Shown: positions 46,993 to 60,000 of the stretch, one piece after another
Numbering within the stretch: position 1 is the first letter of the stretch
Layout of the letters: each line of letters begins with the position of its first letter
Origin: Balanoglossus misakiensis
Lineage: Eukaryota > Hemichordata
Assembly (NCBI GenBank): GCA_040954595.2
Contig: CM082580.2
Coordinates: 4,092,001-4,156,000, forward strand
Length of the DNA stretch: 64,000 nucleotides
Direction: 5' to 3'
Notes under the pieces: generated by a model
Database searches by the model: none
What the model saw: the letters and a program-made list of their open reading frames with translations, nothing else
What the model was told of the DNA's origin: nothing
Program-made: the position numbers and the translations under genes

Positions 46993-46998
46993 AATAAA
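46993..46998 (+). other. Lectin-gene polyadenylation signal
   Basis: AATAAA 31 bases after the stop codon. Confidence 0.6.
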
Positions 46999-47027
46999 AT
47001 ATGATCATCATCAAAAATTTTAGTCGA

Positions 47028-47086
47028 CTATGTATGTATGTATGTATGTATGTATGTATGTATGTATGTATGTATGTATGTATGTA

Positions 47087-47180
<94 letters not shown>
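47028..47180. repeat. (ATGT)n(GT)n compound microsatellite
   Basis: A TATG run followed by about 40 GT units. It is bracketed by a ~33-bp direct repeat (AAATATGATC then CATCAAAAATTTTAGTCGACT) at about 46996-47029 and 47206-47240. Confidence 0.95.
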
Positions 47181-47182
<2 letters not shown>

Positions 47183-47240
47183 CGTGCGTTCGTAGAAATA
47201 GCGATCAAATATGATCCTCCATCAAAAATTTTAGTCGACT

Positions 47241-48093
47241 TGATTTGTTCATCCGCAATCCCCAGGTGAAATAAACTGCGGCACGCACTTCGTTACAATT
47301 GATCCATGAGGGCGCTGTCTGTTTTCGTCTCGTCATGATGAAGACCTTGTCGGAAAGACGGTTGCCATAACATCGGCTACAAAAAAGTCATAAATATCCG
47401 TACGGGCTTACAGTGATATATTAGATATATGTAAATATAACATAAAGCAATTCAAACACAAATAATTTCTTTTGAGAGATTGACAATGACAATAAATGAA
47501 GATAAATATGATGTTCCCCGACAGTCAGCTTTCAGCTAGCAACTAAGCTTTATATATGTATACCCGTCACGGCTTCTTCAATAGTTTTATTCGAAATGTA
47601 AGTTCGAGCGAGGTATGGCGCGTGAGACTCTGTTTATACGGTCTAATGAATTTAAAAACGGAAAGAACATTAAAATTAACCATAACTAAGTTGAATTCTT
47701 TTATTTTGTTTTTAATGACATTAGTATATTTTTATTAGTAAGATTATCACGGAAAACAATGAAAGGACCATTATTTCGCGAATTTGTTATTTGTTATTAG
47801 TAATATATGGACGACGCAGTTTTAATGGCGCTTTTTACAAAATTTCGCATTTAGATAAATTACTTTGTCTCACACTAATATTGTGGTGATTAGTCAAACG
47901 ATTCGTGCAAAGGCGTCGAAAACGAGTCGACGGCGCCTGAACACAATGCTACAACTATTGAAAACAGACTGCATTTCATATCGTGCCGATATGACTACTG
48001 TCGCTTACATCTGCGCTCGTTGTCCGAGCAACTATTGAAAAAAAGTTACTTTGATATGCCGAAGAATTTCCTTCTACTTGTCTGTGGACTAAA
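47241..48093. other. Intergenic, no gene seen
   Basis: AT-rich sequence with no supported open frame. Confidence 0.4.
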
Positions 48094-48440
48094 ATATGCA
48101 AATGAGCATCTAATTAATAAGTCATACCCACCAAAATCTAATCAGATCTAGATCTCATTTTAATAATGCTATACTAAGTTTCATATTATTGGACTCAACG
48201 GTTCTTAAGTTATTAGCCTAATTACAAAACATCATTAAATATGCAAATAAGCATTTAATTAATAAGTCAAACCCACCAATATCTCACCAGACCTAGATCT
48301 CATCATAACAATGCTACATACCAAATTTCATAACATTGGACTCGACGGTTCTCAAGTTATCAGTGGAACAAATTCTGTCTACAGACAGACGAACGGACAC
48401 ACACACGGACGACATAGGACACCTTTTGGCGTGTTGCTTC
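48094..48440. repeat. Tandemly doubled ~145-bp repeat with ACAGACAGACGAACGGACAC tail
   Basis: The unit starting ATATGCAAATGAGCATCTAA (48094) is repeated at about 48239 (ATATGCAAATAAGCATTTAA), including TTGGACTCRACGGTTCT.AAG. The second unit is followed by ACAGACAGACGAACGGACAC. Such tails are common at the 3' ends of invertebrate LINE/SINE elements, but I see no coding part. Confidence 0.6.
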
Positions 48441-48768
48441 AGGTTCTCCAAAAATCATAGGAAAATACCCATTGTGCTTTGCGATGCGCACCACATCGCC
48501 TGCCACTGCGCTGTGCTGGGGTAACATTTGCAAATAGTTGTGTCATTTTGGACTGTCAAAACAGCAACTCACTTTAGAGTTCACATCTACTTATTGCTGT
48601 GGGCCACAAGCGCTGCGCACACGTCGAATTGGTTGAGGTAAGCAAGGTAGATATTAACTATATTTATTATTGATTGATAGCACTTTACGAACAAATACAA
48701 GGGGACGTTTACTTTCGAGACCTTGGTCACTACCCTTGTCCCTGAGTGATATTGCCGATGTTTCTCAT

Positions 48769-49062
48769 ATTAGGCCAAATAACAAAAATGCGCTGTTCCG
48801 ATTACATGTTTTTCAAAAATAGGATTGGTAGGTAGGGAGATTTTGTTTATTTTGTAATTTTTTTATATCTTTGGCCGCCGTAGTGCAGAAGAATGACGTC
48901 ATAGTTCTTGCGTGATTCTCGCAATTTTCTTAAATTTTGTATATTTGATAACGTTATTCGTACCTACGGTTTACGAAGCTCTAAAATGTTCAGGGTCGGC
49001 TGGCTAAAATAAGGATAGGTCGGGTAATCGGAACAGCACATATTTTTTTTATTTGGCCTTAG
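48769..49062. mobile_element. MITE with ~35-bp inverted ends (TTAGGCCAAATAA)
   Basis: The left end TAGGCCAAATAACAAAAATG then CGCTGTTCCGATTAC pairs with the right end GTAATCGGAACAGC then TTTATTTGGCCTTA. The internal sequence has no open frame. Confidence 0.7.
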
Positions 49063-51239
49063 ATCCGTCTTCGCCACACTCTGATCAGCTTTATGTTGTG
49101 GCTAAGACCTACATGAGTGTGAACAAGGTGTACAGTAGACCTACATCCAATTTCAACATTTCAAGCGAAAAAATCATGTGAGTAAGTGGTTGAGTGGGGT
49201 TACCGTCAAAGGCGACAGATTATTGCGATGCGGTAAGGCTGAAACTCGAAGGAAGAACCAGAATTCTTTTTATAGACATGAAATTCTGTTGAATAGAAGG
49301 GTTTAAGACAAAATTCACAAACGTGAGGATGGGACTTGGAAAATTTGACTCAAGGGGACCCGGGGGGGGGGGGCTTAAAAATATAATGAAATTCAAAAAT
49401 ATATGCCGTTTTTTAACATTCTTTAGAAGAAAAAAAAAACATTTAAGGGGAGAAAATTCCAAGTCCTAATCGCGAAAAATGAAGTGATGTGTGCTTCTTG
49501 GTAGTACTCACCTTAAAATCAAATGCTTTATAACCCTTTCCTTTTATTTTGCTTAAGTTTACGTTCGGTTATTCCATTTTAAAATGACAGTCTAAAAGAC
49601 TCATCACACACTTCAATATATTACAGAATGGAATGGTTCTTAAATAAAGACTATCGTTTTTCTTGAAACCTGTTCACAGGATGTGCACAAATGTTACAGG
49701 GATTAGTTGGTACACAGAACAAAAGAATGGAGAAAGTATTAAATTTAAGTATTGCAGTTTAATTTTAAGCATGTTGCATCACTTAGCAACGGGATTAGCA
49801 CACAACCAGCGCCTCACCTAAGCTTACATCGCACACTTATAACCATAGTACTAGCACGTTCAAATTCGGCCACTCTGCAACAGCTTAAAGCGCCTAGCTC
49901 GTCTCACACGCATGTTCCAGCTGTAGCCGCTGGTTACAGACGTTTAGTGAACAGTCAATCCTATAAGGCAGTGCTCTGTCCTAGATCCTAACAACAGAAT
50001 AGATGGCGGCGACCATAATCTGTGTCGGAGATCGTGAAAAGACACTAGCTTGGGTGAAAAGGAGGGACAAAACCAGAATCTACTTATACGGTGCGCATGA
50101 AATATGGAAGGAAGCGAATGCAGTCCACTATTTGAATGCATCGAACGGAAAATTTGCTGAACATTTGCTGGCTATACACAGGGAAAACTGTCATGAAGGG
50201 AAGTGTGAGACGAGCTATAGGCGCAGCTGTGTACCCAATAAGTGCCGCATGCAACTTTTAGTCCAAATTTGACAAAAACATGTTGCAAAGTTTTACTCTG
50301 CAGAATAGCGTATTCAAGGCAGCAATTCAGAATCAGACATACACCCATTTTCAACTCGCGACCTCCAATTTTTGACTCAAAGTTGCGTTTGCAAATTTCG
50401 AAGTCGCATCACCAACATGCACATACACGTACTAGTATTCAGAATAACCCTACAGTCAGCCTTTTCAACATGTACCCTACGTGTCCTCGAATTCACAACT
50501 CTGGAAGTCCCAATTTCAACGCGCGCACTAACTTATGACAACTTTCAAATCCGCATACTAGTATATTTTCAACACTCACATCCACAGTTCACAACTTTCT
50601 GGACAAACTCGAGCCAGATTTCCATTCCGAAAACCCCAAAGTTTTAAACGTGTACACTTTGACTAGAAAAGGCCTCAGACACCTTAATATGCTGTCCGGC
50701 AGCCGTGGTGGGATATCCGACTGCGGTAGAGCTCAAAGTGGCGTGGAGCTGGTCATGTTGGGAGCGGTGCAGCCGGCCGGTGGATCGACGTCTTACGCTT
50801 TCATACCCGCCGGCGTGTGGCAATCGGCAAGAACCCATCAGGAGGAACCCAGTCCGTTCAAGTGCAAATGTCCCGGTCAAAAGATAACTGCGAGCTTCGT
50901 AGAGCAGCATTCGACACTCTAAACAACTCTCGTCGTCCTTGTTCGAGTCGAGTCTCCTACCCCTTTCTGTTCACGTCTCTCTCTCAACACGCACTGCTTC
51001 AACTGCGCAATTGGGATGGGGGCGCCTCTTTGTCTACTAAATTGTGACATTGTTACACATTCAGAGATAACGTGTCGCTGGAATCAAAGAAATACGGTGT
51101 TGCTAGTGTGGCGGTTGTTGCAGCTATTTTGAATTCTGTAGTAATGTGTTCCGTTGTTGTTTTTTTGCAGCTTGGTGTGAAGTGAAGGGGTCTATTCACC
51201 GTAATAACACTGAGTCAAGGCTTTTGTATTGGTGGAAGA
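49063..51239. other. Intergenic stretch, with a repeat copy and a GC-rich open segment
   Basis: 50003-50115 is the forward copy of the GGCGGCGACCAT repeat. 50644-50922 is open on both strands and GC-richer than its surroundings, but I recognise nothing in either frame. A stretch of G (about 49361) and other simple sequence is also present. An acceptor-like TTTTTTGCAG at about 51170 may start the first (5' UTR) exon region of the sulfotransferase. Confidence 0.4.
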
Positions 51240-53797
51240 ATGGTGAATATGCGGAGTTTTGCTTTCATCATTATATTATGTTTCATGTCGGTATTAGTTC
51301 TACGAGTTTTGCTAGGTATGTACATTATAATTATATATGATTTTATACATTACCACAGTTAACGCAAGATTGACCACAATGACAGCCGCTGTTTTTTTTC
51401 TGAACAGATTTTTTAGTATTATCGACAAAGTTAACGTTTCATGAAAGTTAACGGAGCTTCTGTTAATTTGAAAGTAAGCTTACAAATTGTAACATAAAAT
51501 AAATATGATTGGAAATACATGTATTTTGGGATAATTGCATACCGATAACATGCATACAAAACGTTTAGTATTCGTTGTACTTGGGGGGAGGATGTGGTAT
51601 TTCTGTTATTGTTTGACCAAAACAAAACAAAATGATAAATATGTCGAGTGTGTAGGCTACTGAGAGTTTTACAGAGTTTATTATGGTGCAATTATCCCAA
51701 AATAGTTCCAATCGTGTTAATATTACAAATATTGTCATGTGTATGATTCCAACCATACGAAAGGCATTTTTTACAGTTTATACGTTGACCCAATCCGTGG
51801 CTACCTGCGGCCAAGTGAGATTTTTTATCTATTTCGAGACCAAAGAATCCTGCCAACGCTGGATGAGCTATTTGATACCGGAAGGGGAGGGGGGGAATTG
51901 AAATGAAATATGTTATATTAGGGGGTGGATCGGTTCCAGACCCAGGTAAAAAGAAGGACAAAGAAATCAAAGTAGCATGACAAGCAAACAACTAAAATTT
52001 AAAACATATCTACCCATGTGTTTTGTCAAAACAGACCCATTGTTTGGTACAAAAACGAAGCACAATGCACTAGAAGAATTTCGGGTGAAAAGACAACCCT
52101 AGCTTTTGGATTTTCCCGTGGAAAGGTTATCCTTCTTGGTGGCACCTACCCGTACACCTCCAAGGGGAGTAAGCCCCCCCCCCTCCCGGCCACAGATATT
52201 TATCAGTGTTTATTTGTGGAACTTTATTTCGCTTCGCTGTTTATACTGACAGCCCTGTTCCACGCCTTCCTGTCATTCGAATTCAACACAGTTTCTTGCC
52301 AAGAAAAACAGATTCAAAACAATTCGCATATTTAATGAACCTCTGCAAATAGCTATATGCTGTACATCCACAGTTACTGATCAAATTTGGTAAAAGCTTA
52401 TTACAGATATTGAACTGAGCAAGGTTCTTATATATAATTCCCCGTATTTCGAACGAGTGTGCCTGCGTCGCGGACGAGTGATTCCCCGTATAGCGGCCGT
52501 ATCCCTCCGAGCCGCAGGGGAGGCGGGATACGGCTATACGGGGAATCACGAGTTCGCGACGCAGGTACACGAGTGAGGAATACGGGGGAATTATACATTG
52601 AATACGGCGGGTTAAATTTGTGTAAAGACTCTACACATAACATCTGGTATTTCGTTTGCAGGCTGTTCTAAACAACGGAGGTCATAAACTGTATCGGAAG
52701 GTGCGACAAGTTTTGATTTCAAGGATGCTACGGTAAGGGCCAACACTAGTGCAGTTGACATGTCCACAGAAAAATTTGGCACCAAGTCTCTGGCATTTCC
52801 TTTGGTACACAGTGTAATGATTCCGTGTCAAACCTTATAAAAACCCAATCAATTACTAAATTTTAAAACGCGAATATTGCTGATAAAATATCCCTATCTA
52901 TATAAACATAGTCCTCTTGCATAAATTTACCCATTAGGCACATTAGGACTATTTACCAAGAATGTGTTTCTTTTGTAGACAATCTTTCCAACGCTCCATT
53001 CCGCAGTGCCCAGCCGCTCCGATTTGAGCGAGATCCACCATCAAAGAAAACACCAAATGGAACTCGGTTGCAAATATTTAATGAGCGAGAAGAAAACAGA
53101 ACAAAGCCCAAACCCGCATGGAAAAGTAATCATAATTGACGATAAGTATAACATTGTGTTCTGCGCCATTGCGAAGGTTGGCACAAGCCAATGGAAATAT
53201 ATGTTTTTGAAACTTGCCGGAACTTGGAATCCAAACAAAGGAATACATATGCAAAAATTCAGAAGACTCAAAAGTTATACGCCGAGATACAAAAACTACA
53301 CCAAGATCATGTTTGTACGACATCCATTTGAACGGCTGCTGTCCGCTTTCTTGGATAAATTTATAGAAAAGCCAGCAGCCATTTTCCTAAAGAGGTATGG
53401 GGAGGCCATACGACACGTCCCTAACCAGAACGGATCTTTCGACGATAGTCTAACCTTCGACAAATTTGTTACTTTTTTACTGAAAACAAAACCTGACGAC
53501 ATCCACTGGAATTCATATGTAGAATCGTGTGATCCTTGCAAAATAAGCTATGATTATAATGGAAAATTCGACAGTCTTTATGTCGATGCTCAATACATTT
53601 TCAATGCAACAAATGTCACCTTCGAGACTAGCGACGCTGCTCGAGGCCACGCGACGAATAGTTCGCACAAAATCGAGAGGTTCTATAGCCTATTGAGCAA
53701 GCAACAGGTGCTTGGGCTGTATGAGATGTTTTACGCGGACTTTATACTGTTCGGGTATCCATATCCACGTTTTTATCTGGATTTGGCTACAGGCTGA
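51240..53797 (+). CDS. Carbohydrate sulfotransferase (HNK-1ST/CHST family), with in-frame stop in exon 2
   Basis: Exons 51240-51315 (type II anchor MVNMRSFAFIIILCFMSVLV), 52662-52732 and 52979-53797. Phases (1, then 0) agree across all three. In that frame, however, exon 2 contains a TAA at 52685-52687, between the anchor and the catalytic domain. The catalytic exon is intact (273 codons): FCAIAKVGTSQWKYMF is the 5'-PAPS-binding loop, MFVRHPFERLLSAFLDKF is the 3'-PAPS site, and WNSYVESCDPCKISYDY and the C-terminal LYADF-like (MFYADFILFGYPYPRF) end match the Sulfotransfer_2 family. Such enzymes sulfate GalNAc, GlcA or chondroitin/dermatan in the Golgi. Either this allele is null, or exon 2 is skipped or replaced in real transcripts, or translation starts downstream. 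Confidence 0.75.
52433..52595. mobile_element. Palindromic hairpin element in the sulfotransferase intron
   Basis: Outer ends TATAATTCCCCGTATT and AATACGGGGGAATTATA. The inner arms GTGATTCCCCGTATAGC and CTATACGGGGAATCAC, and TGCGTCGC with GCGACGCA, pair nearly throughout. It is GC-rich compared with its flanks. Confidence 0.75.
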
Positions 53798-54049
53798 ACA
53801 TTCACGTTGTTATAGAAGTGGACTATTACGGACACTAAATATGCTGTAAAGGGTAATGTATCAACTGACTTATAAGGGGAGTTCTGCTTTTCGCCTTTTC
53901 TTCTGATGTATCTTGGTGAAAGTCGAAAAATATGGATAACGAACATGGTTTTGTGTCTTAGGTGTTTTAACTGTTATAAACATTATACTAAGAATGTGTT
54001 GACATTAGTGTGAATTGGGTTAAAGCACTAGCGCATATGAAGACTATGA
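53798..54049. other. Convergent 3' flanks of sulfotransferase (+) and receptor (-)
   Basis: A 250-bp gap between two stop codons facing each other; no gene. Confidence 0.6.
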
Positions 54050-57000
54050 TTATATTTTTTGCCTGACTGCATAATCGGTTTCCAAAACTGTCTCTAGATC
54101 TAACCATTCGTACGCCCGATCGCTGCTTTCACCAAAGTTTGTGTTGTCGGGTATCGATTCGTACGCTGCACTGTCGGCCAATCCTTGATCAACATCACCA
54201 TTATCACCATTTGCATGAGAAGTGGGGTCCGTTAATTCGTGGGTATCATTTTGAACCACGCCACGGCCTCTACCTCTTGCCACATCATTAATTTCTTCGT
54301 AGGCCTCATCGTTTTCTTCGGCAGGTCCTGCACCAGTTGACTCGTGCGCAGTATGACCTGATGTGGGGTCTGCGTATATATACATGGAATCCCGTTTTAA
54401 CGTTGATCTCCTGCAGCAATACAAAAAAGGTACGAAGACATCTTAGGCAATACCATTACATCTAATTCAAACACATATTATTTGCCTTGATAAATGCCGG
54501 GCCTATTATCCAAAACAGTTTGACATATTTGCCTTTTTTCAGTCGCATTCTTCTCCCAATTAAACGCCAGGCATATACTGAGTAATATTAAGACGAAAAC
54601 TACTAAAGCGTACCTTCTGAAAATGACAACCGTTGTTACTACGCCAAAAAGGATCACCACCACAACTGCAGCAACCATACCTGCTATCGCACCTACAGGA
54701 AATATTTGCAATCCATTCACTTATCTTGGTTTTGCTCATTTGAATAAAAATGCTAATGATTTACCTTACTTTACTTTGGGTTAATTGGTAGTGACATAAA
54801 CATTATTGGCGGTCATTTGAGTGTAATTCAAATATTCCCATCATATTCATACCGAAAACTGAGAAGACAGAGCAGGATTGTAGTTCTCTGTAACAACATC
54901 CACGACCACTGACTCGTGTCAAATAAAATAACCATATCAAGAAAGGTTTCTGAAATTCCTGTCTGTTTATAAATGAAACTGAAAACTTCACATACCAATT
55001 CCAAAGGAACCTGCCTTGGTCGCTTTCGTTCTTGGTGTCGCTGTAGATGGAGCAACACGACAATATGATGTAACTTATGAAGGAGAAATGGGGTGGTAAT
55101 TCAACGTCATTTCCGGCAGAGTGTTGAGGCATGGCGTATCAAATACATTGGGCGAAACTGGTATAATTACTATCCTCTATCTCATCATTAAATGTGAGTT
55201 AAACTTACTTGTTGTAAAGGTTGTGTATAGTTCCGTTTGTACTGTTGATTTGTCACCAGCTGCGAGGCACAACGAATATGTAAATTATTTTAACTTTTAC
55301 ACCACTTTACGAAATTTCATTATCGTCATCGCCGTGATAGAAGTGGTTATAAACACAATCGTCAAGATGAATGAATTTAATTAAACAGTTTACCACTGTG
55401 ACAATTGTAATAATAACACATATGGACAGATTTGCATAACATTTTATATTAGGTTAATACACTTTGCACTCAGTTTATAATGCTAATGGTTTAATCCCCA
55501 CATGAAAAGTAACAAACCATCGGTTATATATGTCGAATGAATAATATACATCTTGCTAACTTCCAAATATTTTGATCTCTATAAGTCAAGGTACGATAAC
55601 ACCTCGACGATGTTTTGATGATACATGCAGATAGTTACATGATTTGATTAAAATTATTGTATTTAAATCACAATGAACTTCCAGGGATATTGACTAGATT
55701 TCCCCCAATTTTTGCTAAAGGCCCGCAATTGCACGGCTAAATTCCAAAAGCAAAATCATTAATTCGTTAATTGTTTTATAAGCAGTAAGGCAACAGTCAT
55801 TTATAATGATAATCATCAATAGAATGGGTACAGATAAAATCTAGTAAAAGGATCACTTACTTTCGCATAGCGGTAGCGTGTTGTTCCATTTCCCATCTCT
55901 TTGACATTCTATACTGCGATGAGAAGTTATCAACTCGTGACCTGGCTTACAAGTGATAGTTATAACATCTCCAAGGAAATATGGACATGAACCATCATAG
56001 TAAAATCGTTGATCGGTGATATTCGGAGGGCTTTTGCAGTGTGGGTGAAGTTCTAAGTGTCAAAAATACAAAAATTGATTAGTGTATGTATTCAAAATGA
56101 AACAAAGAAGTTATGCAATATTGTTTTGCTGATTAAGTTATCCACGGTATAAATTCGATGAATTCGAAGCCACGGAAAGGCCTCACGTAATAAACTTTTT
56201 CAGCAGCACACTTCTAGGCCTAAACCAATTCATCTGAATATTGAAAGAATTATACGCTACTGTAATAATGACAAGTTCCTAAATCAGCGAGACCCAAAAT
56301 AAATGAGGGGATATTAAAATATTATTTACCTCTGACTTCAATAGCGAACATTCCTTTATTCATATCAATCCGCGATTGGGATGTAAAGGTGACGCTTACT
56401 TCATTCGAACACGAATTTGCCGTTGAATTAACAATGTCCACACTCCGCCGTTCCGCATGTAGATTTTCGGAAATGTGCAGACTGTCGTTTTCACCAACTA
56501 CGTCATATACGACGAATTGAAGTTGTATTGTCCTGTTTGAGGACACCCGTATAGTCCACAAACAAGTTTGGTTTAAGGGATAATAGCCCGGAAATCCTGG
56601 CGAGTAGATGGTTCCAGTTCCGTAAATAATACCTCCACATGCACCCATGGACACTGAGGACATACCAGAAAGAGCATATACACGATGCCTCAGTTAACAC
56701 AGTTTGGCTTGTCCACACACACACACACACATACATACCCCCCACACACACACGCACACAGTCACACACACGCACACATACACACATCCATACAACACAC
56801 ACATACATACATTCACACACACACATACACACAACACACACATACATACACACAGAGAGACACACACACACATACATACATACAACACACACACATACAC
56901 ACATATTGTATGTACATTTGTGTACATTGTATCTCAAATCAATACCTGGTTGCCGCTCTTCGTGTCGTGTTTGGTCATTTTATTTATTCGTTGTCGGTCA

Positions 57001-60000
57001 TGCCATATATGAGACGAGACATGGCATAAATTGCATAACGACTTATAGATCATCACCATATCTTAACGGGAAAAAAGTTTAATGTATCACTGCTTACAAG
57101 TCAAACGAACTTCCCTATCGTAAGCAGATCGATGTCTTATTAAACTGACACAATACAGAAAGACAACAAAATTGAGACGTTCAGATAATTATACCTACCG
57201 TTATAGGCACTATGGAATGAATTAATACCACCACACACTTGTGTTATGTCGCCAGAGCATCTGACGTCACATAGGCCAAATCTATCCAATGTTCGCCGAT
57301 AGGTTTCTAGGTCATTTTGAGTTATACAGTAACACTCGTTTCCTTTGCCTAAACCGACGAACTTTGCAGATAAATGGTTCAAACGACAATGTTCCAAGCA
57401 GAACTGAATTGTCATGTCTCCACTTGTACGGTCTGGGTCCCTCTGATCCCTGGACGCATCAAAGCAACCCATGTAGCCATCATCTTCATTGATACAGAAA
57501 AAACACCCACAATTAAATCTGTAGACTATAGTTGATACATGGTACGAAAACTGTCTAAAATGGCAAAAAGTGCCAACTATTGTGCTCAGAGTGATTATAC
57601 AACAATTGATGTCCGTATCATCTGTTGACTCGAAAGCAATGGCGATTCTCGTTCGTAACGCTTAGATCCCAAGTGTTATTTTACACGAAAAGCTTAGCAC
57701 AAATATTGCAATCATATTTCTTTACGAGAGAACAATAATTACTTACAATTGCACTTCACTGTAACGCCATCAGTATCACTGGGAAAATCACAAATATACA
57801 AACAGTCTAATAGTGAAAGGACGAATCTTCTGTAACAGCCGATGTTACAAACTCGTGGTCTTGAATCTCTTACAAGTGCATCGGTCTGAGACCCATGCCA
57901 CATTGCACCAGGTAATCCTACGATTATTAATTGGCATAGCAAATCAAAATGAGAAGAAAAAAATCACATTTTTATTAGATACTTTGTTAGTACACAGTTT
58001 ATCGCATCATTGGGGGACCCTGAGTGAATCTCTGTTCATGTTTTCTTTTAAAAATTGCAGTTTCGCTATTATCACAGGATGGCAAAGTCAAATTGATTCT
58101 CGATATCATCTATAGACCTAATATCGCTGCCGGTATTTTATGAATTGTATGATTTCTGTAGGTTTCCATCTGGACTATACGTACACAATTGTATGTTGGT
58201 ACTGTAAAATTGTTTTTTTTAAAGCTTTAAGAATAAAGTTGGTAAGGCTTCTTTGGATAAAAGTAAAAAAATTCAAATTAAATATTACACACGTCTGGAA
58301 TAATGAAGTATAAATCCTATCTTACCAAGGTCATCGCAAACAAGTGCTGCTTTATAATAATACCAGTTCCCTTCAAGCAAAACTGGCAGCCATTTATTAT
58401 GAATTTTGCTGAATACTTCAACAAGCCCTTCATATGGTGTTGCTCCATTGGTCAGTTTAAAATTTGTAAATTCTGAAAAAAAAGAATGTTTTATCTCACC
58501 GGGAATAATAGAATCTCACACTCCCAAGGACCTGGGATCGTATTTCTCACACGAGTTGGGGATTTTTTGTCCCGCACGAGACGCAGGCGAGTGTGGGACA
58601 AAATATCCCCGACGAGTGTGAGAAATACGATCCCAGGTCCTTGGTGTTTAAGATTCTTTTTCTCACACAACCAGAAATTTGCGATATTAACGTTTATTTA
58701 CAATAAAAGAACTAAATCTATAAAATACCAACTGATAACTGCATGACCGGTCATATATTGACCCGCCCCACAAAACATAGTCCCCATTTCATCACGAGTT
58801 TACAATACACACATGCTACAAAAATGTGCCCAACATATTAAAATATGGAGATTGTTTCCAGTGGCATAAATTCGCGCGATATCTAGAAAATACAACCGTT
58901 TTTTTTAGTCTGTCGCCAACCACGTACACCACTGTCGTCTGCACATGACCTGATCACATTGTAGTTCCGGTTCGTGTACAACACATCACACAATTGGATA
59001 ATATTTGCTCGTTCTGAGGGGTATGACTATCATTATCCAATCAGAGCTCGTGTCAGAAAACAGTTGTCTGTGTGCGCATTAACACAGAGTGTGGGATCAA
59101 TTTGATCCCACACTCTCTATCCCACACTCCCAGCGGCCAGGAGTGTGAGAAATCAATGTTCCTTTCAATCAGGCAAGTTTGGAAACACAAATAAGTATAC
59201 TGATTTGTTTCTTTTTGTAATTTAGATATTTTTTGTGTAATGGTTTAACCACGGTAATCTCCTTAGATTTTAGCCAAATTATGTAAAAGCTAATACGAAT
59301 TTACAATATTCTCATAGAGTAGTCTGTAAAAATGCAGAAACGTAAACGAAGATAATACAAAATGCTTACTGACTGTTTAACGCACTTTACATGTGTCAGG
59401 TGTCCGATATTTTCAAGTCCAAATATTTTGCACTGGAACTCACTACTTTTATATAACTGAAAAAACAACAACTTACGTGTCCGGTTGTCACGGACACCAC
59501 AGTCAGCACAGTCAGATCCATAGTCACATTCACTGCTGTATGCCCCAGGTCCACCATCATCACAAATATTGTCGTTAGCATAATTACATGTATTTGTGCA
59601 AAACCCTTCAGGATTTAGAAAATGGTAGACATGGACGATTTCAAATAAGAAAAATAACGATTTATATCTTTGAATGAGTGGATAAAGGGCCACACGCTCA
59701 CAATCAGCGTTAATTTATGAGAAAGGGCGAGAGACAAGTCGAACAGTTACCGGCGAGTTACGAAGCGAAGGTGAGCGCAATTTGGTTCGTGGCCCCGAGG
59801 CATACGTAGCCGCTTGTGGTCACCGCGTAGCTCTTTACTCTTATCATAATATTCACAAAATCAAAACCAAACAAAATCCGTATTTATGATGAAAATTTTG
59901 CGTGGGGTATTGGTTTGACCTAAAAGATTTATAAGTTATTGTGACATACAAACATTGTAAAAGTCAGCTGTCAATGGAATACTATTTACTTATAACGCGA

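Noticed and set aside
47001-47269. Open frames through the GT repeat
   Set aside because: Simple-sequence artefact.
50644-50922. Overlapping open frames on both strands in GC-rich sequence
   Set aside because: No recognisable domain, no good splice context or start; two-strand openness is common in GC-rich DNA.
56694-57082. Open frames rich in HTHTHT or CVCVCV
   Set aside because: Artefacts of a CA repeat inside a receptor intron.
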